Positions 6,313-14,733 are shown, counted from the first letter of the stretch. The stretch is DNA of 15,395 nucleotides from an uncultured Bacteroides sp. (GCF_905207245.1 NZ_CAJLKP010000106.1:1-15395), one strand, 5' to 3'. The notes: generated from the letters alone by a model not told the origin. Numbers and translations are program-made.

Positions 6313-9300
6313 TTATTGGAGACTCTTTAGGTTGCTGTTTTTATCTTTCTGACCATCGCGGATGGGACGAAGTGTAAAACCATAGGAGTTGTTGGTTCCA
6401 TAAATAGTTCTAAAAGGCGTATTCTTAAAACTCTCTCTAACGTCAATAGAAAAAAGCAAACAACTTGAACTAGACCCATAAGTACCTCGAAACCCTGAAG
6501 TTGCTATGAATGTCAACTTAGAGTGAGCCGGCCAAGTACCATAGTCTACCTTTCTTTCTGGTAATCCCATATCTCGCAAACCTGTAGCCGGAAAATAAAA
6601 ATCAGTTCCCTTGGAATCTTTTAATGTCCACCCTACGTGTATACCATTGAAGGTTTTTGCTTCATAATAATACAATTCTCCTGGTTCTTGATAAGCATCT
6701 TTTACAACCTCAGAAAAAGCAGAGAATGCCGCAGGAGGTGGAACTTTATATCCGGCTGGAGATGGGTCGTATATGGTTTTATACACATATCGATTGTTAG
6801 GTGCACCAACAACTGCCACTAAACCGTCTACATCTAACTGTGAATTCCAAAAATTCATAATTGTTTTCTTTTGATATGCAACTCTTTCTCCATTATGCCA
6901 ATGTCGACGTAAATAATTATGGTCATCATACCCAGGATCCGTATTACTATAAGGATTTGGGTGTATAAAGAACAGGTTTGGATTTTTAATACTTGCACCA
7001 ATAGACTGACCACAGTCCGTTGAAGCAAATCGATACTCTGGAATAGAGTAAAATGTTTTGTTTACCATGTCTAATTCTTCCTCTTTCCCTGCTATAAAAT
7101 CTACACCCTCATTCTTAATAGTCTTGCTATTATAAACTCCTGGTAACATTGGGTCTTTGCGTCCCCATTGGTAATAGGTGTTGTCTCCTGCCACTGACTC
7201 TATCATTTTAGGTTGAGTAAGCGTGAAAATACCGTTTTCCGGTTTGGGCACTCCACCGAAAGTTCCCTCTTTGAAACTGGTTAATACTTCTTCCGTGCCA
7301 TCGGGTTTGGTGACTGTAAAGCATATATACACATTCCTTTCCTCGGCTCCATCTTGTGAATCGCAGTAGCCGAGATTGCAAGGCGAAAATACGAAAGGTT
7401 TATTGTATTCATTATTTATAGCCGATGTTATACCTTTAGTCCAATCGTAATGTGTAGCCCATATATGCCAACTCCATAAAATGACTCCATTATTATCTCG
7501 CACAGCAATCAAAGCATTACCTTGATTAAGCGTTTCTTCGAGCACACGGAAGTACACCCATTCATCGGTTTCATTGTATGCAACATCTACTACAAGGTCC
7601 GGGCTGTCCTGCCAAATAACCACCGCATCTTTGATAGCTTGAATTTTGCCATCAGTTGGTAGTGCACTATCATCATGCTTTACAAATGTCTTAAGTACAC
7701 ATCGTTTTATGGCATTATTTTCTATTTCCTCATCATTTATTTTTCCATTATACTGGTATGTTGTCGTTAGGTCATCTCCTTGATACCCATAAGTATTACC
7801 ATAATAGGTCGGGAACTTATAGTAGCCTGGCTCATTTATGATATAGCAATTGGCACTTTCGCTCACACCAGTCGTACTCTTGTCAACCAAATCAATAACT
7901 TCTTCATCTGCATAGGTTGTTGAAGTAGAAATGAATTTTTCCCGTAACTTGTCAAAAGCCAACTGTGCAGGCAACTTAATGGAACCTTGATAGGTGATGA
8001 TTGATTCTTCTTTATCAGTTGCTTTTAATAAACGGCTGTTCGCTTTGGAAGTGGCACTGCTTCCCGATTCATTGCTGCTACTATCATATATCGTTTCCCA
8101 ATCCTTCTTGTCTTTGTTTATGTCATCAGAATATTTTATTTTAAATGGAAGGGAAACTTGCTTGGTATCATGGTCCTTTTGTGTCACATTGGCATATGCT
8201 TTAATCGTCACATCGCGCAACAAGCCACTCACAGGAAGATAAGATAAAGTATATGCTGCTATCTCTTCCTCTGTCATTTCTGTGTATAGTCGTTTACCAG
8301 GAATCGGGACAGCTTTTTGCCCTCCATTCGGTAACAAAGTATTCTCACGGTTAATATCCAATGTAATAACCGGCTCTATCACAATCCCAGTAGAATTGAT
8401 AGAGTAGATGACTCTTTTTCCCACCGGCCATGTGCGACTGTTCGTTTCATCTTGGAGCTTGGCAGTAAGAGTACGTTCTGTGCCTGTAAGATTGTCTTTA
8501 AATGCTATTTTTAATTCTGCACCTTTCGGAAGTGTTTGGGGAATCATCATGAACGTATATCCTTTTTCGTCCTCATTAAGCACGGTGCCGGGTTTAGTCA
8601 TGATTTCACTTTGATTATTTTCTGTGTTTTCGCCCAATGCAACTTCTTGTTTGATGCTGAATATGCAATCAGGACCGCCTTTAGTTGTCCAGTTATCCGC
8701 TCCTATCCGGTAAGTACCACTTCCATAAACTCCTGAAATCGTTATGTCGGTGACTGTTCCGGCAAGCATTTCTTTGCCGGTCTTTATAGTGACTGCAGTC
8801 AGCGCATGGGTGAAGTTTAATGCTACTGCTCCATTTTGGGCATCTCCTCCCACACCATTTCCATTACAATCTGCGGTTGCAGCCATAAGGTCAATCTGCT
8901 CGGTCACTTCTTTAGGAACTGTATAAGTCAACATGGGAACACCGGTAGCATCCGTTGCCGAATGGATAATGGAAAGATTCTCAGCAGTATCATCTTCAGA
9001 AGACGCAGATACAGCAGAGTAGGGAGAATAGGCAAAAAATCTAATCTTCCCCGAACCTACCCACTGGAGGGCATTCGCCGGATTCCATGTGCTTCTATCC
9101 TTAACATAGCTCACCTCTATGTTATGGGCAAAGTTAGTGGTCCACTCGTTCTTGTCCTCTTGGGGCCATTCACCGGTATAGCATATTGCCGAAAGTCCGA
9201 AGCTATTCTTTGCAAATACTTCTTCATCCTCTATCGGCGTGCCACGGGTTATTGCATCGGAAGCCACTGTATCCACAGCAGATTCCGCACTTTCAGTAAC

Positions 9301-9558
9301 TAAATATAAAGGTTTTCCTCCTCCGGACTGCGACATCTCCCGGATGCTTATGTCTTTGTTGGCAGCACATGTTGCCGCTGAACCATTAGTCCAACTGCCC
9401 GGTACCGCCACATCAAACGCAAGCATGCCCGAAGAGCCCTGTTGTCCGTGCTTATCAAAAGTATCATCTACGCAGGACGATACGGCACAAGCCGCAACGC
9501 ACACAAACATACGAATCATACGTCCGAAGGATAGACGAAGCATACGAAAATGTCGCAT
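6313..9558 (-). CDS. Large fimbrillin-family lipoprotein, probable fimbrial tip adhesin
   Basis: I place the start at the ATG read from 9558; a GTG two codons upstream is less likely. This gives 1,081 aa; numbers below count from that GTG, so subtract two. An Arg-rich signal peptide ends at the lipobox V-S-S-C (Cys31), followed by V-D-D. Residues about 45-400 carry fimbrillin (Mfa_like_1-type) motifs: W-V-G-S-G-K-I-R-F-F-A-Y-S-P (168-181), L-N-F-T-H-A-L (249-255) and F-M-M-I-P-Q (338-343). Thr-Arg107-Gly is a candidate Arg-protease maturation site, unusually far from the lipidated Cys. The C-terminal part (about 570-1070) has Y-Y-Q-W-G-R-K-D-P (797-805), Y-D-P-S-P-A-G-Y-K-V-P (932-942) and F-Y-F-P-A-T-G (989-995), typical of FISUMP/C-type-lectin-like regions. 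Last position in the operon, size and this fusion point to a tip subunit contacting a ligand, which cannot be named. Confidence 0.8.
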   Translation of the reverse strand: MRHFRMLRLSFGRMIRMFVCVAACAVSSCVDDTFDKHGQQGSSGMLAFDVAVPGSWTNGSAATCAANKDISIREMSQSGGGKPLYLVTESAESAVDTVASDAITRGTPIEDEEVFAKNSFGLSAICYTGEWPQEDKNEWTTNFAHNIEVSYVKDRSTWNPANALQWVGSGKIRFFAYSPYSAVSASSEDDTAENLSIIHSATDATGVPMLTYTVPKEVTEQIDLMAATADCNGNGVGGDAQNGAVALNFTHALTAVTIKTGKEMLAGTVTDITISGVYGSGTYRIGADNWTTKGGPDCIFSIKQEVALGENTENNQSEIMTKPGTVLNEDEKGYTFMMIPQTLPKGAELKIAFKDNLTGTERTLTAKLQDETNSRTWPVGKRVIYSINSTGIVIEPVITLDINRENTLLPNGGQKAVPIPGKRLYTEMTEEEIAAYTLSYLPVSGLLRDVTIKAYANVTQKDHDTKQVSLPFKIKYSDDINKDKKDWETIYDSSSNESGSSATSKANSRLLKATDKEESIITYQGSIKLPAQLAFDKLREKFISTSTTYADEEVIDLVDKSTTGVSESANCYIINEPGYYKFPTYYGNTYGYQGDDLTTTYQYNGKINDEEIENNAIKRCVLKTFVKHDDSALPTDGKIQAIKDAVVIWQDSPDLVVDVAYNETDEWVYFRVLEETLNQGNALIAVRDNNGVILWSWHIWATHYDWTKGITSAINNEYNKPFVFSPCNLGYCDSQDGAEERNVYICFTVTKPDGTEEVLTSFKEGTFGGVPKPENGIFTLTQPKMIESVAGDNTYYQWGRKDPMLPGVYNSKTIKNEGVDFIAGKEEELDMVNKTFYSIPEYRFASTDCGQSIGASIKNPNLFFIHPNPYSNTDPGYDDHNYLRRHWHNGERVAYQKKTIMNFWNSQLDVDGLVAVVGAPNNRYVYKTIYDPSPAGYKVPPPAAFSAFSEVVKDAYQEPGELYYYEAKTFNGIHVGWTLKDSKGTDFYFPATGLRDMGLPERKVDYGTWPAHSKLTFIATSGFRGTYGSSSSCLLFSIDVRESFKNTPFRTIYGTNNSYGFTLRPIRDGQKDKNSNLKSLQ

Positions 9559-9590
9559 AATCACGATTCTCTTTTTGATATCAATAATTA

Positions 9591-10856
9591 TTACATATTT
9601 GTATTACCATCATCATCTCCGGTTTTTCCTTCCTCCCAGTCTCCTACTGATACAGTGAAAGAAAGCGGGCTATCGAGTACTGGATCACCAACTTTATCTT
9701 CAGGAGTGGGTACAACGGTTATTCCATCTATCACAGGCAAGTCTTCCGGCAAATCCGTAGGAGGATAAACGCCTGCACCGCTACCTTGTCCGCAGAATAT
9801 AAGGTTATATACATATTTGTGATTGGGCTTCCAATCAACATTAATACCTACACATGTATATCCATATTCACTTCTATCCCACTTGTTGGAAGTAGCGATA
9901 GGGAAAAGTTGATGATAATGATAATCACCCTCTTGGTATATCGGACCGTCATCGGTGCTGCCGCCATCATTACTGTGAATCTTACCTTTATGAATAGCTT
10001 CAACACGGCAAAGCAACAGAATGTATGCTCCATTAGCATTCTCCTTATTCCATTTGGATACTTGTTGCGGAATAAGCATCAAACTGTTGGTTGTAGTTTC
10101 TGCCGTTTTGAATCCGATTAAAGCTGTATTTGAATTAGCAAGTGGTTTTGTGTCTTCTAATTTGGTACCATAATTGGCTGGCAGCTTAGAACTCCAATCC
10201 ATTTGGTACGTCTCTTTTGAACTTTCCGAAAATTCAAGCGTACCGTGTCCGTTTATGTTTACCAGCCATGCTCCTTTGATATCCACTCTTCGATTGTTAC
10301 TGTCCGGACATTTGGCATTGATGCAAATTTGCGATAACGCATGATAGAAGTTCAGTGGAATAGCTCCTCCGGTAACTTCATCTTGTTTAACCTTTTGATA
10401 AGCTACAATAAAGTCCTGCTGAGACGTACCTCCATTTTCCAAAGACGACTCCAAAGTAACTTCGAATCGTTGTGTTTGTGTGGTTATGGTAGGTTTGAAA
10501 ACACTCTCAGTATTCAGGTTATCAGGTCCATATGCCCAAAAACGCACCTCGTTTACTCCAGTTGGCCACAAATAATCACTTCCTTCCTTGTCTGTAATCG
10601 TAAAGCTATTGTCTGTGCCCTCTTGCTTTTTAGCAAGTTGCCCGTCTATAAACATATCCGTGTAATTGTCTGCATCTGCATAGACATAAAAACCTTTAAG
10701 ATTCTTAATCGTTGTCTCTGCGGCACGCGTCTTTACCTGCGTAGTAAATGAAATCCTTTCGCCCTTGTAAATTTCCTTTAACTCATCGTTTGAACAAGAG
10801 GCAAGCATAATGGAGGCGGTAGCAACCATTCCCAGTAATTTTACATTTTTGTTCAT
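9591..10856 (-). CDS. Fimbrillin family lipoprotein, probable fimbrial shaft subunit
   Basis: A 421-aa fimbrillin-like protein. The signal peptide ends in the lipobox L-A-S-C with Cys21, followed by S-N-D-E, which resembles a Bacteroides surface-lipoprotein export signal. Thr43-Arg44-Ala45 is the expected Arg-protease site; in FimA/Mfa1-type fimbriae, cleavage here frees a groove for strand-exchange assembly. Hallmark segments are Y-L-W-P-T-G-V-N-E-V-R-F-W-A-Y-G-P (95-111), L-N-F-Y-H-A-L (168-174), L-M-L-I-P-Q-Q (259-265) and W-K-P-N-H-K-Y-V-Y-N-L (342-352). The acidic C-terminal tail (G-D-D-D-G) is odd for a donor strand; the strand-like stretch just before it (about 396-407) is a better candidate. 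It lies 26 bp after the DUF5119 gene and 32 bp before the tip-adhesin ATG, so all belong to one operon. Shaft rather than tip role is inferred from its size and position. Confidence 0.85.
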   Translation of the reverse strand: MNKNVKLLGMVATASIMLASCSNDELKEIYKGERISFTTQVKTRAAETTIKNLKGFYVYADADNYTDMFIDGQLAKKQEGTDNSFTITDKEGSDYLWPTGVNEVRFWAYGPDNLNTESVFKPTITTQTQRFEVTLESSLENGGTSQQDFIVAYQKVKQDEVTGGAIPLNFYHALSQICINAKCPDSNNRRVDIKGAWLVNINGHGTLEFSESSKETYQMDWSSKLPANYGTKLEDTKPLANSNTALIGFKTAETTTNSLMLIPQQVSKWNKENANGAYILLLCRVEAIHKGKIHSNDGGSTDDGPIYQEGDYHYHQLFPIATSNKWDRSEYGYTCVGINVDWKPNHKYVYNLIFCGQGSGAGVYPPTDLPEDLPVIDGITVVPTPEDKVGDPVLDSPLSFTVSVGDWEEGKTGDDDGNTNM

Positions 10857-10882
10857 AATCTGTTTTCTTAAGTTTATTATAT

Positions 10883-11821
10883 TTAATTCATATCAATGTC
10901 TGTTTCCACTACATTGTCCCATCCCGAAATAGATGGACTCATTCCTCCATCTCCTGAGGGAATCTTCAATCCGTCTATGACGATAAGAATGTGGGCGGGG
11001 TCGGTAGGCTCGTGCAACTGCCCGGTGACATCGTAATGGAAGTATTTCTGATTGGAGGTGTAGATGGTCAATGTATGTTTCCCTTCTTGTCCATAGGGAC
11101 AGTGACCGAAGGTGGCAAAACGTGCTACGAGCATCCTCTCATCAGCATGGCGTTGCATTTCAAGGGGCATTATCACTGATTCGCCGGATGGCTGTCCGCT
11201 TATCGGACTCCAACCCTCGGACATGCCGCTCAACGCGGCACTAATATCAACCAAGTCGCTCATATTCTCCACATTTCGAACCTCTACTGTATATTCCACA
11301 GTAGCCGCTTCAGGAGTCAAAGTGAGCGATTGTCCCGACACATTTTCCTGCACTTGCAAGTAGTCGCACTTGCCGCCCCATACGCTAACGGGTACCCCCC
11401 GTACAGGCTGGTCATCAGCTCCTTCGGGCAAAGGAGGTGTGTCGAGGTCTCCTCGTCCCATGGGGGCGAGAAGCGACTGTGGAACGGTAGCGAGCAGGTA
11501 GTCGTTGAAGGTATTTCCGCGTTCGGTCACAGATTCCATCTCTCCATTGTGAAACAGTATCTTGTATTCACCGCTCTCGATACTGATTTTACCGCCTTCC
11601 CGCGAAGTGAACTCCCGGCGCTGGTAGTGGCTCCCATCCATACGGAATATCTGCACCACCATGGTGCTGGGTTGGGCATCAAGAGCATTGCTCCAGTCGA
11701 ACTTTATTTCGAGTTCGCTATAGTGACTGTTATGGAAGCAGAGTTCCTTATGCTGGCACGACTGGGTAAGAAACGCAAGTGCTGCAAGCATCGTCCACAA
11801 AGTTCGTAAAGTGCGTATCAT
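10883..11821 (-). CDS. DUF5119 lipoprotein, FimB/Mfa2-like fimbrial anchor or assembly protein
   Basis: A 312-aa lipoprotein with a 21-residue signal peptide and lipobox L-T-Q-S-C (Cys22). The mature N-terminus C-Q-H-K-E-L-C followed by L-E-I-K-F-D-W-S-N-A (37-46) matches my recollection of DUF5119 proteins, which accompany fimbrillins in Bacteroidota and resemble FimB/Mfa2 anchors. Two beta-rich halves are suggested, with a Pro/Gly-rich linker at about 120-145. Its ATG overlaps the stop codon of the DUF3575 gene (ATGA, 11818-11821), indicating translational coupling. By analogy with Porphyromonas Mfa2 it could anchor the fimbria to the outer membrane and limit its length; that role is an inference. 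Local GC content is visibly higher than in the small-gene cluster to the right. Confidence 0.8.
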   Translation of the reverse strand: MIRTLRTLWTMLAALAFLTQSCQHKELCFHNSHYSELEIKFDWSNALDAQPSTMVVQIFRMDGSHYQRREFTSREGGKISIESGEYKILFHNGEMESVTERGNTFNDYLLATVPQSLLAPMGRGDLDTPPLPEGADDQPVRGVPVSVWGGKCDYLQVQENVSGQSLTLTPEAATVEYTVEVRNVENMSDLVDISAALSGMSEGWSPISGQPSGESVIMPLEMQRHADERMLVARFATFGHCPYGQEGKHTLTIYTSNQKYFHYDVTGQLHEPTDPAHILIVIDGLKIPSGDGGMSPSISGWDNVVETDIDMN

Positions 11822-12534
11822 CGTGCACCTCCTTTCCGCAAGTTACGTCCACCAATGTACCACACCAGAGACACCTCTGCCTTGGTAGGTCCAAACCATT
11901 TCCGCCGGTGGGTCGATTCCCAAAAGTAGCAGCCGTCTTCGGGCTGGTATTTCATATAGTCACCTTCCAGATATCCTATTCCCAGTGTGAAGTCGATGTT
12001 AAAGTGTTTTCCCACCGGCAGCGAATATCCGTAGGAGAATCCGGCTGCCCAACTCCAACGGTCACCCAAGTAGCCAACTCCCCCCCATTCAATGTCGTAA
12101 GTCAACATTTGTCCGTACACGCCTATGTGGTGGCCGCACATCAACGAGCGGCTGTCTCGCCGGGGCGAAAACCAGCGACGCAGTTCCACATCGCCGCCAT
12201 ACACACGCCAGAAACGATGGCGTGCATCGTTGCTCCACCATGCATACATCCAGTTGGCACCTACCGACCATACTTTACCCACAGACACTTCCAGTCCGAT
12301 GTTGGGAGTAGCAACGGCATTATAAAGCATATTGGTTTTCAGCAGTACCGCATGCTTACAATCTTTCTCTGTACTTATGTGAGGAGTAGCAGGTTGGGGA
12401 GACGCCATTATTGAATGGCTTTGCAGGTTTTCTATCTGTGTTAATAAAGAATCCCGGTCTGTTTTCCAATTATTAGCCGGTAAGTTAAGCCCCAAAAATA
12501 GTATTAAATGAGATGCGACAACGACCCGTTTCAT
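11818..12534 (-). CDS. DUF3575 outer-membrane protein of fimbrial locus
   Basis: The ATG read from 12534 (M-K-R-V-V-V-A-S-H) gives 238 aa and a proper signal peptide; an in-frame TTG three codons upstream is unlikely to be used. From about residue 60 the protein looks like a small beta-barrel: L-L-K-T-N-M-L-Y-N-A-V-A-T-P-N-I-G-L-E followed by alternating aromatic strands (W-S-V-G-A-N-W-M-Y-A-W-W, F-N-I-D-F-T-L-G-I-G-Y-L-E-G-D-Y) and a C-terminal strand with V-S-L-V-W-Y-I-G-G. The T-N-x-L-Y-x-x-x-x-x-P-N-I-G-x-E pattern is the DUF3575 signature. Such proteins are usually the first gene of Bacteroides fimbrial clusters, as here, and may help surface display; no specific activity is known to me. 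It leads the operon and is coupled to the next gene by a 4-bp overlap. Confidence 0.8.
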   Translation of the reverse strand: MKRVVVASHLILFLGLNLPANNWKTDRDSLLTQIENLQSHSIMASPQPATPHISTEKDCKHAVLLKTNMLYNAVATPNIGLEVSVGKVWSVGANWMYAWWSNDARHRFWRVYGGDVELRRWFSPRRDSRSLMCGHHIGVYGQMLTYDIEWGGVGYLGDRWSWAAGFSYGYSLPVGKHFNIDFTLGIGYLEGDYMKYQPEDGCYFWESTHRRKWFGPTKAEVSLVWYIGGRNLRKGGAR

Positions 12535-12985
12535 ACAATACAAATACTCTTCTTTTTATCTTATTATCTTAAGTATTAAATGATACTTTGCTTTTTTTTC
12601 TGCAAAAAAATACATTAAAATATTACGTGCAAGAAGATTAATAAATTTTAATAATACATAAACAAAAAAAAGCGTGTGTAAGTATGCTAAATATTTTGTT
12701 ATTTAAGACAACCATCCAAATCACACATGATTTGCTCTTTATTCATGTGTTAGCCTATAAAGACAATCTTTTGCATGCAGTCGCCGTATTTTTCATCCCA
12801 GTCTCTTATTACAATCTTCAATTGTCAAGACAGGCAATACCTTATCCGTATCAGCCATTTATACTTATTTCAAAACCTATCATAATCACTTATTATACAA
12901 GGCTCTATCACTTCTTTTCATTAGCGAACAAGCAATCTCCGTTATAGTTATTTCATTTATAGAATGCATACCTACCCTACGCCTT
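12535..12985. other. AT-rich gap upstream of the fimbrial operon, carrying a gene remnant
   Basis: The fimbrial promoter should lie here on the minus strand, but I find no exact TAnnTTTG element. Small hairpins are present: AAGTAT/ATACTT (12571-12588) and ACACATGA/TCATGTGT (12723-12750). From 12811 to 12913 the sequence is a deleted copy of the 101-aa gene and its upstream flank, listed separately. No intact gene is supported, although a plus-strand open frame crosses the remnant. Confidence 0.55.
12811..12883 (-). pseudogene. Internally deleted remnant of the 101-aa small gene
   Basis: Positions 12811-12852 are identical to 14500-14541 (42 nt). Positions 12851-12913 match 14701-14763 with four mismatches, which includes the start codon and about 30 bp of upstream flank. 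The 161 bp between these blocks in the intact gene are missing. The junction falls on the 10-bp sequence TCGACCATTT, present at both deletion borders in the intact gene and as TCAGCCATTT here. Translation from the ATG gives M-I-G-F-E-I-S-I-N-G then TGA, so it is dead. Past 12811 similarity to the intact 3' end fades but may continue weakly to about 12780. It lies just downstream of the TlpA-like gene, which now separates it from the parental type. Confidence 0.85.
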
Positions 12986-14029
12986 TCAGTTTTGGAAAAG
13001 ATAATTCAAATCTTCTATACTGAAATTTCTTTTAAGAATTATTCCGTCGGGTGATATCAGCATCAATACCGGTATTTTATTTATTCCATACGAATTCACA
13101 AACGAATAATCCGCCAGTACTTGTGTCCAAGGAAGCCCTAACCGCTTAAGTGCTTTTTCCCAGTTTTTCCTATCACGATCTATTGAGATAGATAATAACT
13201 TCAGATTTTTGGAAGCATATTTTTCGCCCGCATTTCTGATTTCCGGTAACTCTGCAATGCAAGCCCCACACCACGAAGCCCAGATATTCACTAACACATA
13301 ATGCCCATTCCCTATATAATCTGACAAATATACTTTCGTGCCGTCCGGTAATTCCACTTTAGAATCAACAAAATTGCTACCTTCTTGCACACTAATCATC
13401 TTTGTTATAAACCGATTGTTTTTCAGCATGGGAGAGGCATCGGCAAGCATAGTGCTTAATTCGTCAACGGTAATCTGTTCCTGAAAAATGCGAATCCAAA
13501 ATGCAGGAATTATATTATCAAGATTCTCATAAACAGTTCTTTTTATAAATTCCTTTGTTTGTTTTATCACTTTTTCACGGGTAATTGCACATAATTCCTT
13601 TTTCCTTTCAGTTTCAACATTCAGACTGTCCAATTTCTTAAAAGCATCTATACCAGCTTGATTCAGCACCTGATACTCTCTCCAACTCTTTTGAAATACA
13701 TCATTAATCGGAGTACCTTCGCACCAACCCTCCTTACCATCTGTACAAATACGAATATTTCCATTCTCAAGTACAGTGAAAATCCCACCCATACCATCAA
13801 TGCATACAGCCGCCCAGCAAGACTGCAACAGCTCTTCTTTAAAAACGAATTTTCCATTCACAACATTCGTACTATCAGCCTGCCGATTATCCTCTTCCAA
13901 CATAACCAGAGCAACTTTTCGGCCTTCATATTCGTGATTTGTACTTCCCTCAATACTGTAATGTACTTGAGAGAAGGTTCTTCCTCCTACGAGAAGCAGG
14001 ATTATTAATAGTGCTATTTTCTTATCCAT
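12986..14029 (-). CDS. TlpA-like thioredoxin-fold protein with DUF4369 N-terminal domain
   Basis: A 347-aa secreted protein: signal peptide (about 1-20, ending T-F-S before Gln21), a DUF4369-type beta domain (about 23-115), a helical linker, and a thioredoxin/AhpC-TSA domain (about 225-347). The redox motif is W-C-G-A-C (Cys254 and Cys257) in W-A-S-W-C, and the cis-proline is in K-I-P-V (Pro320). Such proteins are periplasmic thiol-disulfide oxidoreductases; the physiological partner is unknown. No lipobox is seen. It lies 31 bp downstream of the 122-aa gene on the same strand, so it is probably the last gene of the small-gene cluster. No clear terminator hairpin follows its stop. Several genes of this type occur in most Bacteroides genomes, so its presence here need not mean a link with the fimbriae. 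Confidence 0.88.
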   Translation of the reverse strand: MDKKIALLIILLLVGGRTFSQVHYSIEGSTNHEYEGRKVALVMLEEDNRQADSTNVVNGKFVFKEELLQSCWAAVCIDGMGGIFTVLENGNIRICTDGKEGWCEGTPINDVFQKSWREYQVLNQAGIDAFKKLDSLNVETERKKELCAITREKVIKQTKEFIKRTVYENLDNIIPAFWIRIFQEQITVDELSTMLADASPMLKNNRFITKMISVQEGSNFVDSKVELPDGTKVYLSDYIGNGHYVLVNIWASWCGACIAELPEIRNAGEKYASKNLKLLSISIDRDRKNWEKALKRLGLPWTQVLADYSFVNSYGINKIPVLMLISPDGIILKRNFSIEDLNYLFQN

Positions 14030-14060
14030 TTTAATATTATTATCAATGGCTCAGTAAAAA

Positions 14061-14429
14061 CTACTCTTTTTCAATAATTCCTTCTTCCTCCAATTTCTTC
14101 TTTAACCGATAATAAGTATCAAGTTTACGATTCCAAACGTCGTCGTTATCATCACTCAATAAACATGCTTTCTTCAGGAGACTTTCATGACTTTCTTCTG
14201 CAACAGGAGAGGCAACTTCATCCAATTCCGCAAATTCCACTTCTATTTCATCCCCTATTTTAAACTCCCCTCCATGCCATGTAACATGTATTCCTTCGGG
14301 CATTTTCAAACCTCCGATATTCCAGGAGCCTCCATCATATCCATGTTGCATTATCATAAGACTGACTCCACCATTTGGAATACCCGCTTTCCAAACAGTA
14401 TCCCTCCATTTTACAATAATTCCTTTCAT
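14061..14429 (-). CDS. Hypothetical 122-aa protein with charged helical tail
   Basis: I do not recognise this family. The N-terminal 70 residues look beta-rich and Gly/Trp-rich (W-R-D-T-V-W-K-A-G, G-G-S-W-N-I-G-G, T-W-H-G-G-E-F). An acidic linker follows (about 67-80), then a helical C-terminus ending Y-Y-R-L-K-K-K-L-E-E-E-G-I-I-E. There is no signal peptide or membrane segment, so it is probably cytoplasmic. The tail resembles that of the neighbouring 101-aa protein (Y-E-Q-L-K-M-E-L-Q-G-K-G-L-I), hinting at common ancestry. Its ATG follows the stop of that gene after 1 bp, so the two are certainly co-transcribed and perhaps translationally coupled. Immunity or antitoxin proteins are often of this size and arranged like this, but nothing in the sequence proves that role. 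Confidence 0.65.
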   Translation of the reverse strand: MKGIIVKWRDTVWKAGIPNGGVSLMIMQHGYDGGSWNIGGLKMPEGIHVTWHGGEFKIGDEIEVEFAELDEVASPVAEESHESLLKKACLLSDDNDDVWNRKLDTYYRLKKKLEEEGIIEKE

Positions 14430-14430
14430 G

Positions 14431-14733
14431 CTATATAAGTCCCTTTCCTTGTAATTCCATTTTTAATTGCTCATATCTCCTTTTCATCTCATTGCGATCA
14501 CAATCTTCAATTGTCAAGACAGGCAATACCTTATCCGTATCGACCATTTTTATCAAGACTCTGTCACTTTCTTCCAACTTCTCTGTGAGCCAAGTGAGAT
14601 AATGCAGAATATCACTTCCTTTTATTTTGATTCTGCCGGAAGAACATCCGAATGCCAAATCCGCAAATACAAAATAATCCGAAGCTGCAACTATAGGTTC
14701 TCGACCATTTATACTTATTTCAAAGCCTATCAT
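14431..14733 (-). CDS. Hypothetical 101/100-aa protein, intact relative of the nearby remnant
   Basis: Not a family I recognise. The likely start is the ATG read from 14733 (M-I-G-F-E-I-S-I-N-G-R-E-P); a GTG two codons earlier is also in frame. The resulting protein is 100 aa and is called the 101-aa protein elsewhere in these notes. The predicted order is beta strands (about 1-40), a central helix (I-L-H-Y-L-T-W-L-T-E-K-L), two strands, and a C-terminal helix ending L-Q-G-K-G-L-I. There is no signal peptide. It contains two copies of TCGACCATTT 161 bp apart, the sites at which the remnant copy lost its centre. It is followed after 1 bp by the 122-aa gene. That an old copy persists near the TlpA-like gene shows this family has been duplicated and lost here, which is typical of immunity or other accessory genes. 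Function is unknown. Confidence 0.65.
   Translation of the reverse strand: MIGFEISINGREPIVAASDYFVFADLAFGCSSGRIKIKGSDILHYLTWLTEKLEESDRVLIKMVDTDKVLPVLTIEDCDRNEMKRRYEQLKMELQGKGLI

Noticed and set aside
6106..6330. Plus-strand open frame of 74 codons in the spacer
   Set aside because: It runs through the 23-bp hairpin and into the end of the adhesin gene, has no recognisable content, and would be the only plus-strand gene.
9559..9564. GTG start two codons upstream of the adhesin ATG
   Set aside because: The ATG at 9558 gives a complete signal peptide, and Bacteroides rarely uses GTG when a close ATG exists. The same reasoning was applied at 14739 (GTG) and 12543 (TTG).
12571..12600. Hairpin AAGTAT/ATACTT followed by a T-run, resembling a plus-strand terminator
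   Set aside because: The stem is only 6 bp and there is no plus-strand gene upstream that it could terminate; on the minus strand it lies in the fimbrial leader.
12614..12652. AT-only inverted repeat ATTAAAAT/ATTTTAAT upstream of the fimbrial operon
   Set aside because: Such repeats are expected by chance in sequence this AT-rich, and no invertase-type site is recognisable.
12684..12947. Plus-strand open frame of 87 codons
   Set aside because: It lies antisense across the deleted gene remnant and is explained by AT-rich sequence lacking stops; no domain or signal is credible.
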